DNA from: Cellulomonas sp. ACRRI | Lineage (GTDB): Bacteria > Actinomycetota > Actinomycetes > Actinomycetales > Cellulomonadaceae | Direction: 5' to 3' | Assembly: GCF_022346185.1 (NCBI RefSeq) | Contig: NZ_JAKRMS010000024.1 | Location: 1-38,223, forward strand | DNA length: 38,223 nt | Shown here: in pieces, positions 16,024 to 23,754 of the stretch | Numbering within the stretch: the first letter of the stretch is position 1 | Layout: each line of letters starts with the position of its first letter | Translations under genes and position numbers: made by a program | Notes under the pieces: model-generated | What the model saw: only the letters and a program-made list of their open reading frames with translations | Told to the model about the DNA's origin: nothing | The model's database searches: none

Positions 16024-17296
16024 GCGAGCCGTGCCCGCGGCGCCCCCGCCGCCCGCGCGCGCGACCCTGCCCCGGGGCCTGCGGCGCGCGGACCTCGTGG
16101 CCGCAGGCGTCACGTTCGTGCTCGGCGTCGCCGGGCTGCTCGCGCTGCCGGCCCTCGCGGCGATGGAGCCGGCCGAGCCCGACCCGGCGCCGCCGGTCGG
16201 GGCACCGGGCTGGTGGCTCGTCGTGGCCGCCCTGGCGGTGCAGGCGGGCGCGGTCGTCGTCGCGCGGGTCGCCCCGCGGTCCGCGCTGCTCGTCGTCGCC
16301 GTCGTCCCGCTGCTGGTCGGCGCAGCGGGCGGCGGGACGGCGGTGGCCGCGTCCGGGCTGCTCACGCTGGCCGTGGTCGTCGCGGTCTACCGCGCCGTGG
16401 TCGCCGTCCCGCTCGCCCGCGTCCGCGCGGTGCTCGCGGCCGCGGTCGTGCTGCTCGCCGTCGCCTCCGCGCCCGCGGCGGCCGAGGCCGTCGACGCCCC
16501 GGAGCGGCCGCTCGTCGTGCTCGCCGCCGTCGCGCAGGCGCTGGCCGTCGTCGCGCTCGGGCTGGTGCCGGCGCTAATCGTGTCGTCCCGCCGCGCCGTG
16601 CGGGAGGCGCAGGCCGGCGAGCTGCGCGCCCTCGCCGGGGAGCAGGAGGCCCGCGTCCGCACCGCCCTGGCGGAGCAGCGGACGGCGATGGCCCGCGAGC
16701 TGCACGACATCGCCGCGCACCACCTGTCCGGGATCGCGCTGATGGCCTCCGCGATCGACCGGCAGATCGGCACCGACCCCGAGGCCGCGCGGCAGGGGGT
16801 GCGGGAGGTGCGGGACCAGAGCCGGGTCGTGCTGGCCGACCTGCGGCGGCTGGTCGGGCTGCTCCGCGAGGACGACGGGGCCGAGACGTCGGCGCTGACG
16901 CTCGCGGCGGTGCCGGACCTGGTCGGGGACGGCGTCACCCTGGAGGTGCTGCCGGCCGGCGCCGACCCGGGTGCCGGCGTCGGCCCGCTGGCCCAGCTCG
17001 CGGGCTACCGGATGGTGCAGGAGGCGCTGGCGAACGTCCGGGCCCACGCGCCGGACGCTTCGTGCCGCGTGACGGTCGACGCCCGCGCCGCCGACGCCGT
17101 GGTCCTGACCGTGCGGAACGGCCCGGCCGGCCGCGACCCGGTACCGTCCGAGCACGGCGGCCACGGCCTGCGCGGGATGCGCGAGCGCGCGGAGCTCGTG
17201 GGCGCCGACCTGCGGCACGGGCCGACGCCCGACGGCGGCTGGGAGGTCCGGCTCGTGCTGCCGCGCGAACCCCGACCAGAGGAGGTCGCCCCGTGA
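16016..17296 (+). CDS. NarL-type sensor histidine kinase
   Basis: The 426-residue kinase has an N-terminal membrane domain of about six helices (LVAAGVTFVLGVAGLLALPA through VAALGLVPALIV-like segments), a coiled linker (VREAQAGELRALAGEQEARV), a HisKA_3 domain with the phosphorylated His in MARELHDIAAHHLS, and a HATPase_c domain with YRMVQEALANVRAHAP and GGHGLRGMRERAEL. It starts with GTG inside the 3' end of the TetR gene and overlaps the response regulator start (GTGA). It lacks a clear extracellular sensor domain, which fits envelope-stress or intramembrane sensing, possibly with the MacB-like ABC pair downstream. Confidence 0.92.
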   Translation: MTERAVPAAPPPPARATLPRGLRRADLVAAGVTFVLGVAGLLALPALAAMEPAEPDPAPPVGAPGWWLVVAALAVQAGAVVVARVAPRSALLVVAVVPLLVGAAGGGTAVAASGLLTLAVVVAVYRAVVAVPLARVRAVLAAAVVLLAVASAPAAAEAVDAPERPLVVLAAVAQALAVVALGLVPALIVSSRRAVREAQAGELRALAGEQEARVRTALAEQRTAMARELHDIAAHHLSGIALMASAIDRQIGTDPEAARQGVREVRDQSRVVLADLRRLVGLLREDDGAETSALTLAAVPDLVGDGVTLEVLPAGADPGAGVGPLAQLAGYRMVQEALANVRAHAPDASCRVTVDARAADAVVLTVRNGPAGRDPVPSEHGGHGLRGMRERAELVGADLRHGPTPDGGWEVRLVLPREPRPEEVAP

Positions 17297-17964
17297 TCCG
17301 GGTGCTCATCGCCGACGACCAGCCCCTGGTCCGCGCCGGCCTGTCCGCGCTGCTCGCGGCCGAGCCGGACGTGGAGGTCGTCGGCGTCGCGGCCGACGGC
17401 GACGAGGCGGTCGCGCTCGCCCGCGCCGCCGCACCGGACGTGGCGGTCCTCGACATCCGGATGCCCGGGCGGGACGGGATCAGCGTCGCCCGCGAGCTGT
17501 GCGGCCCGGAGGCCGAGCGGCCCGTGCCGGTGCTCGTGCTGACGACGTTCGACCTGGACGACTACGTGTTCGGCGCGCTGGAGGCGGGCGCGTCCGGGTT
17601 CCTCCTCAAGGACGCGGAGCCCGAGGAGATCGTCCGGGCGGTGCGGCACGTCGCCGCGGGCCGGGGCACGCTCGACCAGGCGCTCACCCGCCGGGTGCTG
17701 CGCGAGTTCGCCGACCGGCGGCGGCTGCAGCCCGTGACCGTCCGGCGCGGCGCGGACGCCCTGACCGCCCGCGAGCAGGACATCCTCCGGCTGCTCGCCC
17801 AGGGGATGTCGAACGAGGAGATCGCCGCGGAGCTCGTCGTCGAGGTCTCGACGGTGAAGTCCCACCTCGCCCGGATGATGCCCAAGCTCGGCGTGCGGTC
17901 CCGGCTGCAGGCGGTCGTGTGGGCGTACCAGAACCGGGTGGTCACGGTCCCCGACGAGGGGTGA
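17293..17964 (+). CDS. NarL/FixJ-family response regulator
   Basis: The 223-residue protein has a receiver domain (residues 1-120) with ADDQ, phospho-acceptor Asp in VAVLDIRMPG, switch Thr in LTTF and Lys in FLLKD. A LuxR helix-turn-helix follows at about residues 155-215 (LTAREQDILRLLAQGMSNEE, STVKSHLARMMPKL). The GTG start overlaps the kinase stop and is preceded by AGAGGAGG. It probably activates the ABC transporter operon that begins 143 bases downstream through the GTTCCG/TAGCGT promoter. Confidence 0.93.
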   Translation: MIRVLIADDQPLVRAGLSALLAAEPDVEVVGVAADGDEAVALARAAAPDVAVLDIRMPGRDGISVARELCGPEAERPVPVLVLTTFDLDDYVFGALEAGASGFLLKDAEPEEIVRAVRHVAAGRGTLDQALTRRVLREFADRRRLQPVTVRRGADALTAREQDILRLLAQGMSNEEIAAELVVEVSTVKSHLARMMPKLGVRSRLQAVVWAYQNRVVTVPDEG

Positions 17965-17977
17965 CCGGCGGGGCGCC

Positions 17978-17995
17978 GTCCGCCGCGCGGCGGAC
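17978..17995. terminator. 18-bp perfect palindrome after the response regulator gene
   Basis: GTCCGCCGC meets its own complement GCGGCGGAC with no loop. It lies 13 bases after the stop codon and may end or attenuate the TetR-kinase-regulator transcript, or bind a dimeric protein. Confidence 0.4.
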
Positions 17996-18024
17996 CGGTT
18001 GCGTCGAAGGGTGCAGGCCCGCGG

Positions 18025-18071
18025 GTTCCGTCGCAGGCGGCTGGAGCGCGCGGGTGCCGGATTCCTAGCGT
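18025..18071 (+). promoter_or_regulatory. Putative activator-dependent promoter of the MacB/FtsX-like operon
   Basis: GTTCCG (18025-18030) and TAGCGT (18066-18071, preceded by TTCC) are 41 bases apart start to start, exactly as at 12186-12232 before the other ABC operon. Both lie between a NarL-type regulator gene and an ABC ATPase gene. In both, GTTCCG would sit around -53 to -48, a usual place for an activator dimer. Confidence 0.5.
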
Positions 18072-18107
18072 CGAGGGGACGCAGCAACCCGACACGAGGA
18101 GGCCGCC

Positions 18108-18899
18108 ATGAGCGCCACCGCACCCACCCCGACCAGCCCGGTGGGGCCGACCCCGACCCCGCCGCCCACCGCCGCGGAGCCCGCCGTCCTGCTGGACCGG
18201 GTCTACCGCTCCTACCCCGACGGCAGCGGGACGACCGCGGCGCTCGCGGGCGTCTCCCTGGCGCTCGCGCCCGGCTCGTTCACGGCGGTCATGGGGCCGT
18301 CCGGCTCGGGCAAGTCGACGCTGCTGAACGTCTCGGCGGGCCTGGACCGGCCGTCGAGCGGGCGGGTCGTCGTCGGCGGGTCCGACCTGACGGCGATGTC
18401 CCCCGACGCCGTCACCCGGCTGCGCCGGGACCGGATCGGCTTCGTCTTCCAGGCGTACAACCTGGTGGGCCACCTGACGGTCGCCGAGAACATCGCGCTG
18501 CCGCTGCTGCTCGGCGGCCGCGAGCCCGACGCGCACCTGCGCCGCTACCTCGTGGCGGCCGTGGGCCTGGAGGGTCTCGAGGACCGGCTCCCGGGCGAGC
18601 TGTCCGGCGGGCAGGCGCAGCGCGTCGCGATCGCCCGCGCGCTGATCACCCGGCCGGCGGTGGTGTTCGCCGACGAGCCGACCGGAGCGCTCGACTCGCA
18701 CACCGGCGGCCAGGTCCTCGAGGTGCTCCGCTCGACCGCCCAGACCCTGCAGCAGACCCTGGTGCTGGTCACCCACGACGCGCACGTCGCCGCCGCCGCG
18801 GACCGCGTGCTGTTCCTCGCCGACGGCCTCATCGCCGGGCACCTCGACGCGCCGACGACCGAGCAGGTCACGGCCCGGATGATCGAGCTGGGCCGGTGA
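18108..18899 (+). CDS. ABC transporter ATPase, MacB/LolD-like
   Basis: The 263-residue ATPase has Walker A GPSGSGKSTLLN (near residue 66), Q-loop IGFVFQAYNLVGHLTVAENI, signature LSGGQAQRVAIARAL and Walker B VVFADEPTGALDSHTGGQV. The phrase FADEPTGALDS is characteristic of the MacB/LolD subfamily, which uses FtsX-like permeases for mechanotransmission or lipid/peptide removal rather than ordinary transport. A Pro/Thr-rich head of about 25 residues precedes the cassette. The ATG follows GAGGAGGCC. It overlaps the permease gene by GTGA. Confidence 0.94.
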   Translation: MSATAPTPTSPVGPTPTPPPTAAEPAVLLDRVYRSYPDGSGTTAALAGVSLALAPGSFTAVMGPSGSGKSTLLNVSAGLDRPSSGRVVVGGSDLTAMSPDAVTRLRRDRIGFVFQAYNLVGHLTVAENIALPLLLGGREPDAHLRRYLVAAVGLEGLEDRLPGELSGGQAQRVAIARALITRPAVVFADEPTGALDSHTGGQVLEVLRSTAQTLQQTLVLVTHDAHVAAAADRVLFLADGLIAGHLDAPTTEQVTARMIELGR

Positions 18900-20842
18900 G
18901 CGCCGTCGGGGCGATGGCCCGGTCCGCCGTCCGGGTGCACCGCGGGAGCCTGGCGGGCAGCGCGCTGGTCGTGGGGCTCGCCGCCGCGCTGCTCACGGCC
19001 ACGGGCGTCTGGGTCGAGGCGGGCGTCCGGCTCGCGGCCGGCGCGGCGGACGACCCCGCCGCCTCGATGCTGCTCGCCGTGGCGTCGTCGTTCGCCGGGA
19101 CCGCGGTGCTCATCGCGCTGCTGGTGGTGGCGTCGACGTTCGCGGGGGCGCTCCGCCCGCGGGCCCGGGAGTTCGCGCTGCTGCGCGCGGTCGGCGCGAC
19201 GACGGGGCAGGTGCGGCAGATCGTCACCGCGGAGGTGCTGCTGGTGTTCGCGGTCGCCGCGCCGCTCGGGGCCGTGCCGGGGCTGCTGCTGGCGCCGCTG
19301 CTGTCCGGGGTGCTGGTGTCCGGCGGGGTGGCACCCGCGGGGTACACGCCGCCGCTGACGCCGTGGCCGGTGCTCGGCGCCCTGGCGCTGCTGGTGCCGA
19401 CGGCGCTGCTCGGCGCGCGGCTGGCGGGCCGGGAGAGCGCGCGCCTGAGCCCGGCGAGCGCCGTGCAGCAGGCCGCGGTCGAGCCGCGGGGCATCCCGCG
19501 GGTGCGCGCCGTGACGGCTGCCGTCCTGGTCGCCGCGGGGCTCGTCGCCGCGCTGGTGCCGTTCGTCCTGCCCGGGATCGCGGGCGCCGCGGCCGCGACG
19601 ACCTCGGCGATCGTGCTGCTCATCGCGGCCGCGCTGGTCGGGCCGCTGCTGGTCCGGTGGGGCGCGGAGCGCGGGCTGCGGCTCACCCGCGGGTCCCGCG
19701 CCGTGCCCACGCTGGCGCTGACCAACGCCCGCGGGTTCTCCCGGCGGCTCACCGGGGCGGTCCTGCCGCTCGCGCTGCTGCTGGCGCTCGGCACCGTGCA
19801 GTCCGGGGCGAACGCGGCGCTCGTCGACGCGGCGCAGGAGCAGGTGCGCGACGGCGTGGTCGCCGACGTGGTCGCGCAGGACCCCGGTGCGCCCGCCGGG
19901 GTGCCCGAGGACCGGGCCGCGGAGGTCGCCGCGCTGCCCGGGGTCGCTGCCGCCGGCGTGTCCGCCGCGGTGCCCGCGCAGGTCCGGGTCGACGCCGAGG
20001 ACGAGGACCTGCCGTTCCTCGACGGGCTGTCCTGGGAGCCGGCCGCGCTGCGCACGGTGCCCGCCGGGTCGACGCTGCTCGACCCGGGGGTGCGGTCGGG
20101 CTCGCTCGACGACCTGGCCCGCGACGGCACGATCGCGGTGAGCAGCGAGGCCGCGCTCGGCAGCACCGGGCTGGGCGAGCCGGTCGAGGTGCGGGTCGGC
20201 GGGGAGTCCGTGGAGTTGACCGTGGTGGCCGTCTACGACCGCGGGCTCGGTCTGGGCGACTACCTGGTGGGTTCCGGGTCGGCCGTCGCGGCGGGGGCCG
20301 AGGGCGGCGTGCTGCTGGTCCGGGCCGAGGACCCGGCCGCCGCCGGGGACGTGCGTGCGGCCGTCGCCGCGACCGGGCTCGACGTCACCGACCCCGCGGG
20401 CTACGCCCGGACGGTCCGGGACGCGGCGGCGGGGGAGCAGGGGCTGTCGACCGCGCTGCTGCTGGCGCTGCTCGCGTTCGTCGCGGTGGCGGCGGGCAAC
20501 ACGCTGGTGGCCCTCGTCGGCAGCCGGCGCGGGGAGCTCGCGCTGCTGCGCCGCACCGGGGCCACCCGCGCGCAGCTGATCCGGATGGTGGCCGTGGAGT
20601 CGGCGCTGATCACCGGGACCGCGGTCGCCGTCGGCCTGGCCGCGGTGCTGCCCGCGCTGCTCGGCGTCGGGCAGGGACTGCTCGGGGTGCCCGTGCCGGT
20701 GGTCGACGGGCCGGTGCTGGGCGGGCTGGTGGCCGTCGTCGCGCTCATCGGGCTGATGCTGCCGGTCGGGGCGGCGGTGCGCGCGACGCGCCCCGCCGCG
20801 GGCGCGCCCGGCTCCGCCGTGGTGCACCGGGCCCTCGGGTAG
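18896..20842 (+). CDS. FtsX-family ABC permease
   Basis: This 648-residue membrane protein has two FtsX cores. After an N-terminal membrane helix (SALVVGLAAALLTATGVW), the first core reads VASTFAGALRPRAREFALLR with AVGATTGQVRQIVTAEVLL, and further helices follow (residues 60-270). An extracytoplasmic region of about 200 residues (SGANAALVDAAQEQVRDGVV onward) leads to the second core (GNTLVALVGSRRGELALLRR, TGATRAQLIRMVAVESALI) and three final helices. This layout is common in actinobacterial bacitracin/peptide-response exporters of the BceB/MacB kind. The GTG start overlaps the ATPase stop. A 27-bp-arm palindrome eight bases after the stop should terminate transcription. Confidence 0.92.
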   Translation: MSAVGAMARSAVRVHRGSLAGSALVVGLAAALLTATGVWVEAGVRLAAGAADDPAASMLLAVASSFAGTAVLIALLVVASTFAGALRPRAREFALLRAVGATTGQVRQIVTAEVLLVFAVAAPLGAVPGLLLAPLLSGVLVSGGVAPAGYTPPLTPWPVLGALALLVPTALLGARLAGRESARLSPASAVQQAAVEPRGIPRVRAVTAAVLVAAGLVAALVPFVLPGIAGAAAATTSAIVLLIAAALVGPLLVRWGAERGLRLTRGSRAVPTLALTNARGFSRRLTGAVLPLALLLALGTVQSGANAALVDAAQEQVRDGVVADVVAQDPGAPAGVPEDRAAEVAALPGVAAAGVSAAVPAQVRVDAEDEDLPFLDGLSWEPAALRTVPAGSTLLDPGVRSGSLDDLARDGTIAVSSEAALGSTGLGEPVEVRVGGESVELTVVAVYDRGLGLGDYLVGSGSAVAAGAEGGVLLVRAEDPAAAGDVRAAVAATGLDVTDPAGYARTVRDAAAGEQGLSTALLLALLAFVAVAAGNTLVALVGSRRGELALLRRTGATRAQLIRMVAVESALITGTAVAVGLAAVLPALLGVGQGLLGVPVPVVDGPVLGGLVAVVALIGLMLPVGAAVRATRPAAGAPGSAVVHRALG

Positions 20843-20849
20843 CCCGCGG

Positions 20850-20904
20850 GAGTGGAAGGTCTGGCCGGACACGCCCCGGGCGTGTCCGGCCAGACCTTCC
20901 ACTC
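20850..20904. terminator. 55-bp near-perfect palindrome, two-way terminator
   Basis: Twenty-seven-base perfect arms meet around a single central base. The arms begin GAGTGGAAGGTCTGG and the right arm ends CAGACCTTCCACTC. It lies exactly between the convergent FtsX-like gene and ptsI. The short central loop would need to open in RNA, and the length exceeds that of normal terminators. Confidence 0.7.
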
Positions 20905-20919
20905 GTCGGTGGGAGCGGG

Positions 20920-22656
20920 TCAGCCCTCGCCGAGGAGGACCCGCGCCACGTCGGCGTCCAGGCCGGCGCGGACCGCCGCCCGGGCCGACGCCGCGTCCGG
21001 GGCGGCCAGCGCGGCGGCGGCCAGCGACCGGCAGGCGTCCAGGGTCAGGGACCGCAGCGCGTACCGGGCGGCGGGCACCCGGCCGGCCGCCATCGACAGG
21101 CTGGTGATGCCGAGCCCCGCGAGCACGAGCGCCATCAGCGGGTCGGAGGCCGACTCCCCGCACACGCCCACGGGCTTGCCGACACGCACGCCGGCCGCCG
21201 CGGTCGCCGCCACCAGGGACAGCACCGCCGGCTGCCACGGGTCGAGCAGGTCGGCGAGCTCGCCGCGCAGCCGGTCGGCGGCCATCGTGTACTGCGCGAG
21301 GTCGTTGGTGCCCAGGGACACGAAGTCGACCTCGGCCAGGATCGCCTCGGCCAGCAGCGCGGCCGCGGGGACCTCGACCATGACGCCGACCTTGACGATG
21401 CCCACCTCGCGCGCGGCCGCCGCGAACGCCCGGGCCTCGGCGGGGGTCGCGATCATCGGGGCCATCACCCAGACGTCGGCCTGCCGCTCGGCCGGCAGCG
21501 CGCGGACGGCCGCGCCCAGCGCCTCGAGCTGCCGGGACACGATGCCCGGCAGCGACCGGACCAGCCGGTAGCCGCGGACGCCGAGCGCCGGGTTCTCCTC
21601 GTCGGCCTGGGTGGCGAACGCCAGCGGCTTGTCGGCCCCCGCGTCGAGCGTGCGGATGACGACCTTGCGGCCGGCGTACGCCTCGATCACCTCGGCGTAG
21701 GCCGCGGTCTGGTCCGCGACGGCCGGCTCGGTGCGCGCGTCGAGGAACAGCACCTCGGTGCGGAACAGGCCCACGCCCTCGGTGCCCGCCGCGGCGGCGC
21801 GGGCGTCGGCGGGGGTGCCGACGTTGGCCAGCAGGGGAACCGGGTGGCCGTCCGCGGTGGCACCCGGGCCGACCACGGCCGCGACCAGGCGCTCGTCGTC
21901 GGCGCGGCGGGCCACCCGCTCGGCGGCCTCGGCGGACGGCGACACCTCGACGGTGCCGGCCGCCGCGTCCACCAGGACGGGCGTGCCGGCGGCGAGCGTC
22001 GTGGCGCCCGGGACGCGCACGACGCACGGCAGGCCGAGCTGGCCCGCGACGATCGCCGTGTGGCTGGTCGGGCCGCCGAGCTCCGTGACGATGGCCGCGA
22101 CCTTCGACAGGTCGAGCGCGGCGGTGTCGGCGGGGGACAGGTCGTCCGCGACGACGACGGCCGGGGCGTCCAGCGCGGCGAGGCCGGGCTCCGGGACGCC
22201 GAGCAGCCGGGCGACCGCGCGGTGCCGGACGCTGCGCAGGTCAGTGGCGCGCTCGGCGAGGTCACCGCCGGCGGCGGTGAACACCGCGGCGAAGCCCTCG
22301 ACGGCCTGGTCGACCGCGGTCGCCGGGCCGGTGCCCGCGTGCACCAGGCGCGCGGCCTCGGCTGCGAGCGCCGGGTCGCCGGCCATCGTGGCGGCGGCCT
22401 CGAGCATCTGCCGCAGGTCGGCGTTCGCGGTCGCGGCGGCGCGGGCGCGCAGGTCGTCGCCGACCTCGGCGAGCACGCCGCGGACCCGGGCCTCCCCCTC
22501 GGCCGCGTCCGCGGCGGCGGGCTCGTCGGCGGGGACGGCGGGCGGGGCGGCGACCAGGGCGACGGGGGCCAGCGCGACGCCGCGCCCCACGCCGATCCCG
22601 GCCAGCACGGTCCCGGCGGCGGGCGCCCCGGCCGGGGACGCGTCGAGGGTGGTCAC
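20920..22656 (-). CDS. ptsI: Phosphoenolpyruvate-protein phosphotransferase (PTS enzyme I)
   Basis: Enzyme I takes phosphate from phosphoenolpyruvate and passes it to HPr in the cytoplasm. The 578-residue protein shows the full set: an N-terminal HPr-binding domain (residues 20-150), the phospho-His loop GGPTSHTAIVAGQLGLPCVV with His near residue 198, the TIM-barrel segments LFRTEVLF, RTLDAGADKPLAF, LVRSLPGIVSRQLEA, VGVMVEVPAAALLAEAI, VDFVSLGTNDLAQYTMAADR, and the catalytic Cys in VGVCGESASDPL. The GTG start overlaps the HPr stop (GTGA), and GGAGC sits upstream. It is co-transcribed with ptsH from the RAT-controlled promoter at 23066-23095. Length is normal for the family (about 560-575). Confidence 0.96.
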   Translation of the reverse strand: MTTLDASPAGAPAAGTVLAGIGVGRGVALAPVALVAAPPAVPADEPAAADAAEGEARVRGVLAEVGDDLRARAAATANADLRQMLEAAATMAGDPALAAEAARLVHAGTGPATAVDQAVEGFAAVFTAAGGDLAERATDLRSVRHRAVARLLGVPEPGLAALDAPAVVVADDLSPADTAALDLSKVAAIVTELGGPTSHTAIVAGQLGLPCVVRVPGATTLAAGTPVLVDAAAGTVEVSPSAEAAERVARRADDERLVAAVVGPGATADGHPVPLLANVGTPADARAAAAGTEGVGLFRTEVLFLDARTEPAVADQTAAYAEVIEAYAGRKVVIRTLDAGADKPLAFATQADEENPALGVRGYRLVRSLPGIVSRQLEALGAAVRALPAERQADVWVMAPMIATPAEARAFAAAAREVGIVKVGVMVEVPAAALLAEAILAEVDFVSLGTNDLAQYTMAADRLRGELADLLDPWQPAVLSLVAATAAAGVRVGKPVGVCGESASDPLMALVLAGLGITSLSMAAGRVPAARYALRSLTLDACRSLAAAALAAPDAASARAAVRAGLDADVARVLLGEG

Positions 22657-22931
22657 GCCTGCTCCACGAGGTCCAGGTCGCTCTCCAGCAGGGCGGCCAG
22701 CTCGTCCAGCAGGGCCTCGGCGTCGTCGGACGCGGAGCTCAGCTCGACCTGGTCGCCGTGCTGGAGGCGCAGGCCCATGACCGACAGGATGCTCGAGGCG
22801 TCCACGCCGGGCTCGCCCTCGCGGCCGATCAGGACGGGGTGGCCGCCCTCGGCGGCCTTGCGGGTGACCAGCGACGCCGGGCGGGCGTGCAGGCCGGTGG
22901 CGGTGGCGACTCGTGCTCGACGTCGAGGCAT
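22653..22931 (-). CDS. ptsH: Phosphocarrier protein HPr
   Basis: HPr relays phosphate from enzyme I to sugar-specific PTS enzymes II. The 92-residue protein has the active-site His15 in ATATGLHARPASL and the conserved regulatory-site region DASSILSVMGL, with a Ser (residue 47) at the place phosphorylated by HPr kinase in Firmicutes; no such kinase gene is seen here. The C-terminus LLESDLDLVEQA is ordinary. The ATG is preceded by AAGGGA. It leads an operon with ptsI (four-base overlap). A 125-base leader with an antiterminator and terminator lies upstream, so its expression is likely to depend on an RNA-binding antiterminator. Confidence 0.95.
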   Translation of the reverse strand: MPRRRARVATATGLHARPASLVTRKAAEGGHPVLIGREGEPGVDASSILSVMGLRLQHGDQVELSSASDDAEALLDELAALLESDLDLVEQA

Positions 22932-22985
22932 CGGAACTTCCCTTCTCGTCGCACCGGCCGGCGTCGGACGGCGCGCCAGGGCAAC

Positions 22986-23030
22986 AAAAAAGACCTGAGG
23001 CGTCCGACGCTCGCCGGTGCCTCAGGTCTT
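22986..23030 (-). terminator. ptsH: Intrinsic terminator in the ptsH leader
   Basis: On the minus strand AAGACCTGAGGC pairs with GCCTCAGGTCTT across a 17-base loop, and the stem runs directly into a six-T tract and TTGTTG. It is the only classical T-tract terminator in the window and it lies inside the leader, about 55 bases before the ptsH start. Its 5' arm shares six bases with the RAT element, so the two structures exclude each other. Confidence 0.88.
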
Positions 23031-23054
23031 GCCTGAACCGCTCAGTAACAACCC
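23025..23054 (-). promoter_or_regulatory. ptsH: Ribonucleic antiterminator (RAT) of BglG/LicT/GlcT type
   Basis: The minus-strand 30-mer reads GGGTTGTTACTGAGCGG then TTCAGGCAAGACC. It follows the RAT consensus closely (GGnTTGTTACTG ... CAGGCAAGACC, as in Bacillus sacB). It folds as GG/CC, TTG/CAA and CTGA/TCAG stems, separated by the two asymmetric internal loops G/GA and TTA/G, with a five-base apical loop. Its last six bases are the start of the terminator stem. When bound and stabilised by a phosphorylation-controlled antiterminator protein, it would prevent termination and permit ptsH-ptsI expression. No antiterminator gene occurs in the window. Confidence 0.88.
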
Positions 23055-23065
23055 TGGTGCCGTCA

Positions 23066-23095
23066 GTTGTACGGGGGCGGCGGGCGCGACGTCAA
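23066..23095 (-). promoter_or_regulatory. ptsH: Promoter of ptsH-ptsI
   Basis: On the minus strand TTGACG (23090-23095), an 18-base spacer and TACAAC (23066-23071) form one of the best vegetative promoters in the window. Predicted initiation near 23059 would place the RAT within the first 5-10 transcribed bases, the usual position. Confidence 0.75.
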
Positions 23096-23130
23096 ACGCC
23101 GCCCGCCGCGCCCCGGCGGACGGGCCCGCC

Positions 23131-23568
23131 TCACCCCACGAAGATGCAGAACGGGTGGCCCGCCGGGTCGGCGAACACGTACAGGGGCTCGTCGGGGTCG
23201 TCGCGGCGGTCGAGGAGCAGGCGCGCCCCGAGGCCCTCCGCCCGGGCGCGCTGCGCGTCGAGCGTCGCGGTGTCGGGCACCGTCATGTCCAGGTGCAGCT
23301 GCTGCGGCACCGCCGGGTCCGGCCACGTCGGCGGCGTGATCTCCGGCACCTTCTGGAACGCCAGCGGCCACAGCCCGTCGCCCCGCAGGACCAGCCAGTC
23401 GTCGCCCTCCGGGTCCGGCTCACCGGGGGCGGGCGGCTCGTCGCCCGGGCGGTACTCCATGCCCAGCAGCGCGCGGTAGAACTCCGCGAGCCCCCGGGGA
23501 TCGGTGGTGTCCAGCACCGTCTGCACGACCCGGGGCCGTGCGGCGCCGGGGGCGGTCGCGTCCGTCAT
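23131..23568 (-). CDS. VOC-family (glyoxalase/bleomycin-resistance-like) protein
   Basis: This 145-residue protein has the paired beta-alpha-beta-beta-beta modules of the vicinal oxygen chelate fold. Module one runs from VVQTVLDTTDPRGLAEFYRA (LLGMEYRPG follows) and module two from QQLHLDMTVPDTATLDAQRA to DEPLYVFADPAGHPFCIFVG. Possible metal ligands are the His of QLHLD and a late acidic residue. Proteins of this type often are glyoxalase-like or antibiotic-binding, but sequence alone does not say whether this one is catalytic. The ATG at 23568 is preceded by AGGAG; an ATG 60 bases upstream lacks support. It is divergent from glmU and upstream of the ptsH promoter. Confidence 0.88.
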   Translation of the reverse strand: MTDATAPGAARPRVVQTVLDTTDPRGLAEFYRALLGMEYRPGDEPPAPGEPDPEGDDWLVLRGDGLWPLAFQKVPEITPPTWPDPAVPQQLHLDMTVPDTATLDAQRARAEGLGARLLLDRRDDPDEPLYVFADPAGHPFCIFVG

Positions 23569-23673
23569 GGCGGCTCTCCTCGCGGGGACCGGCGGGCGCC
23601 CCGCCGGCGCCCGCGCCGGTCCCATCATGGTGCCGCCCGACCGGACCCGCGACGGCGGGCTCCCCGGCGGCGG

Positions 23674-23679
23674 TAGAGT
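23674..23679 (+). promoter_or_regulatory. glmU: -10 hexamer of a probable glmU promoter
   Basis: TAGAGT fits TANNNT and lies 75 bases before the GTG start. The -35 region is not clear. It serves the glmU-prs transcript. Confidence 0.4.
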
Positions 23680-23754
23680 GCGTCAGCGCACGACGTCCCC
23701 GCCCGGCTCGCCCGTAGGGCGCGCGGGCAGACCTCTCACAGGGAGCACCCACAG

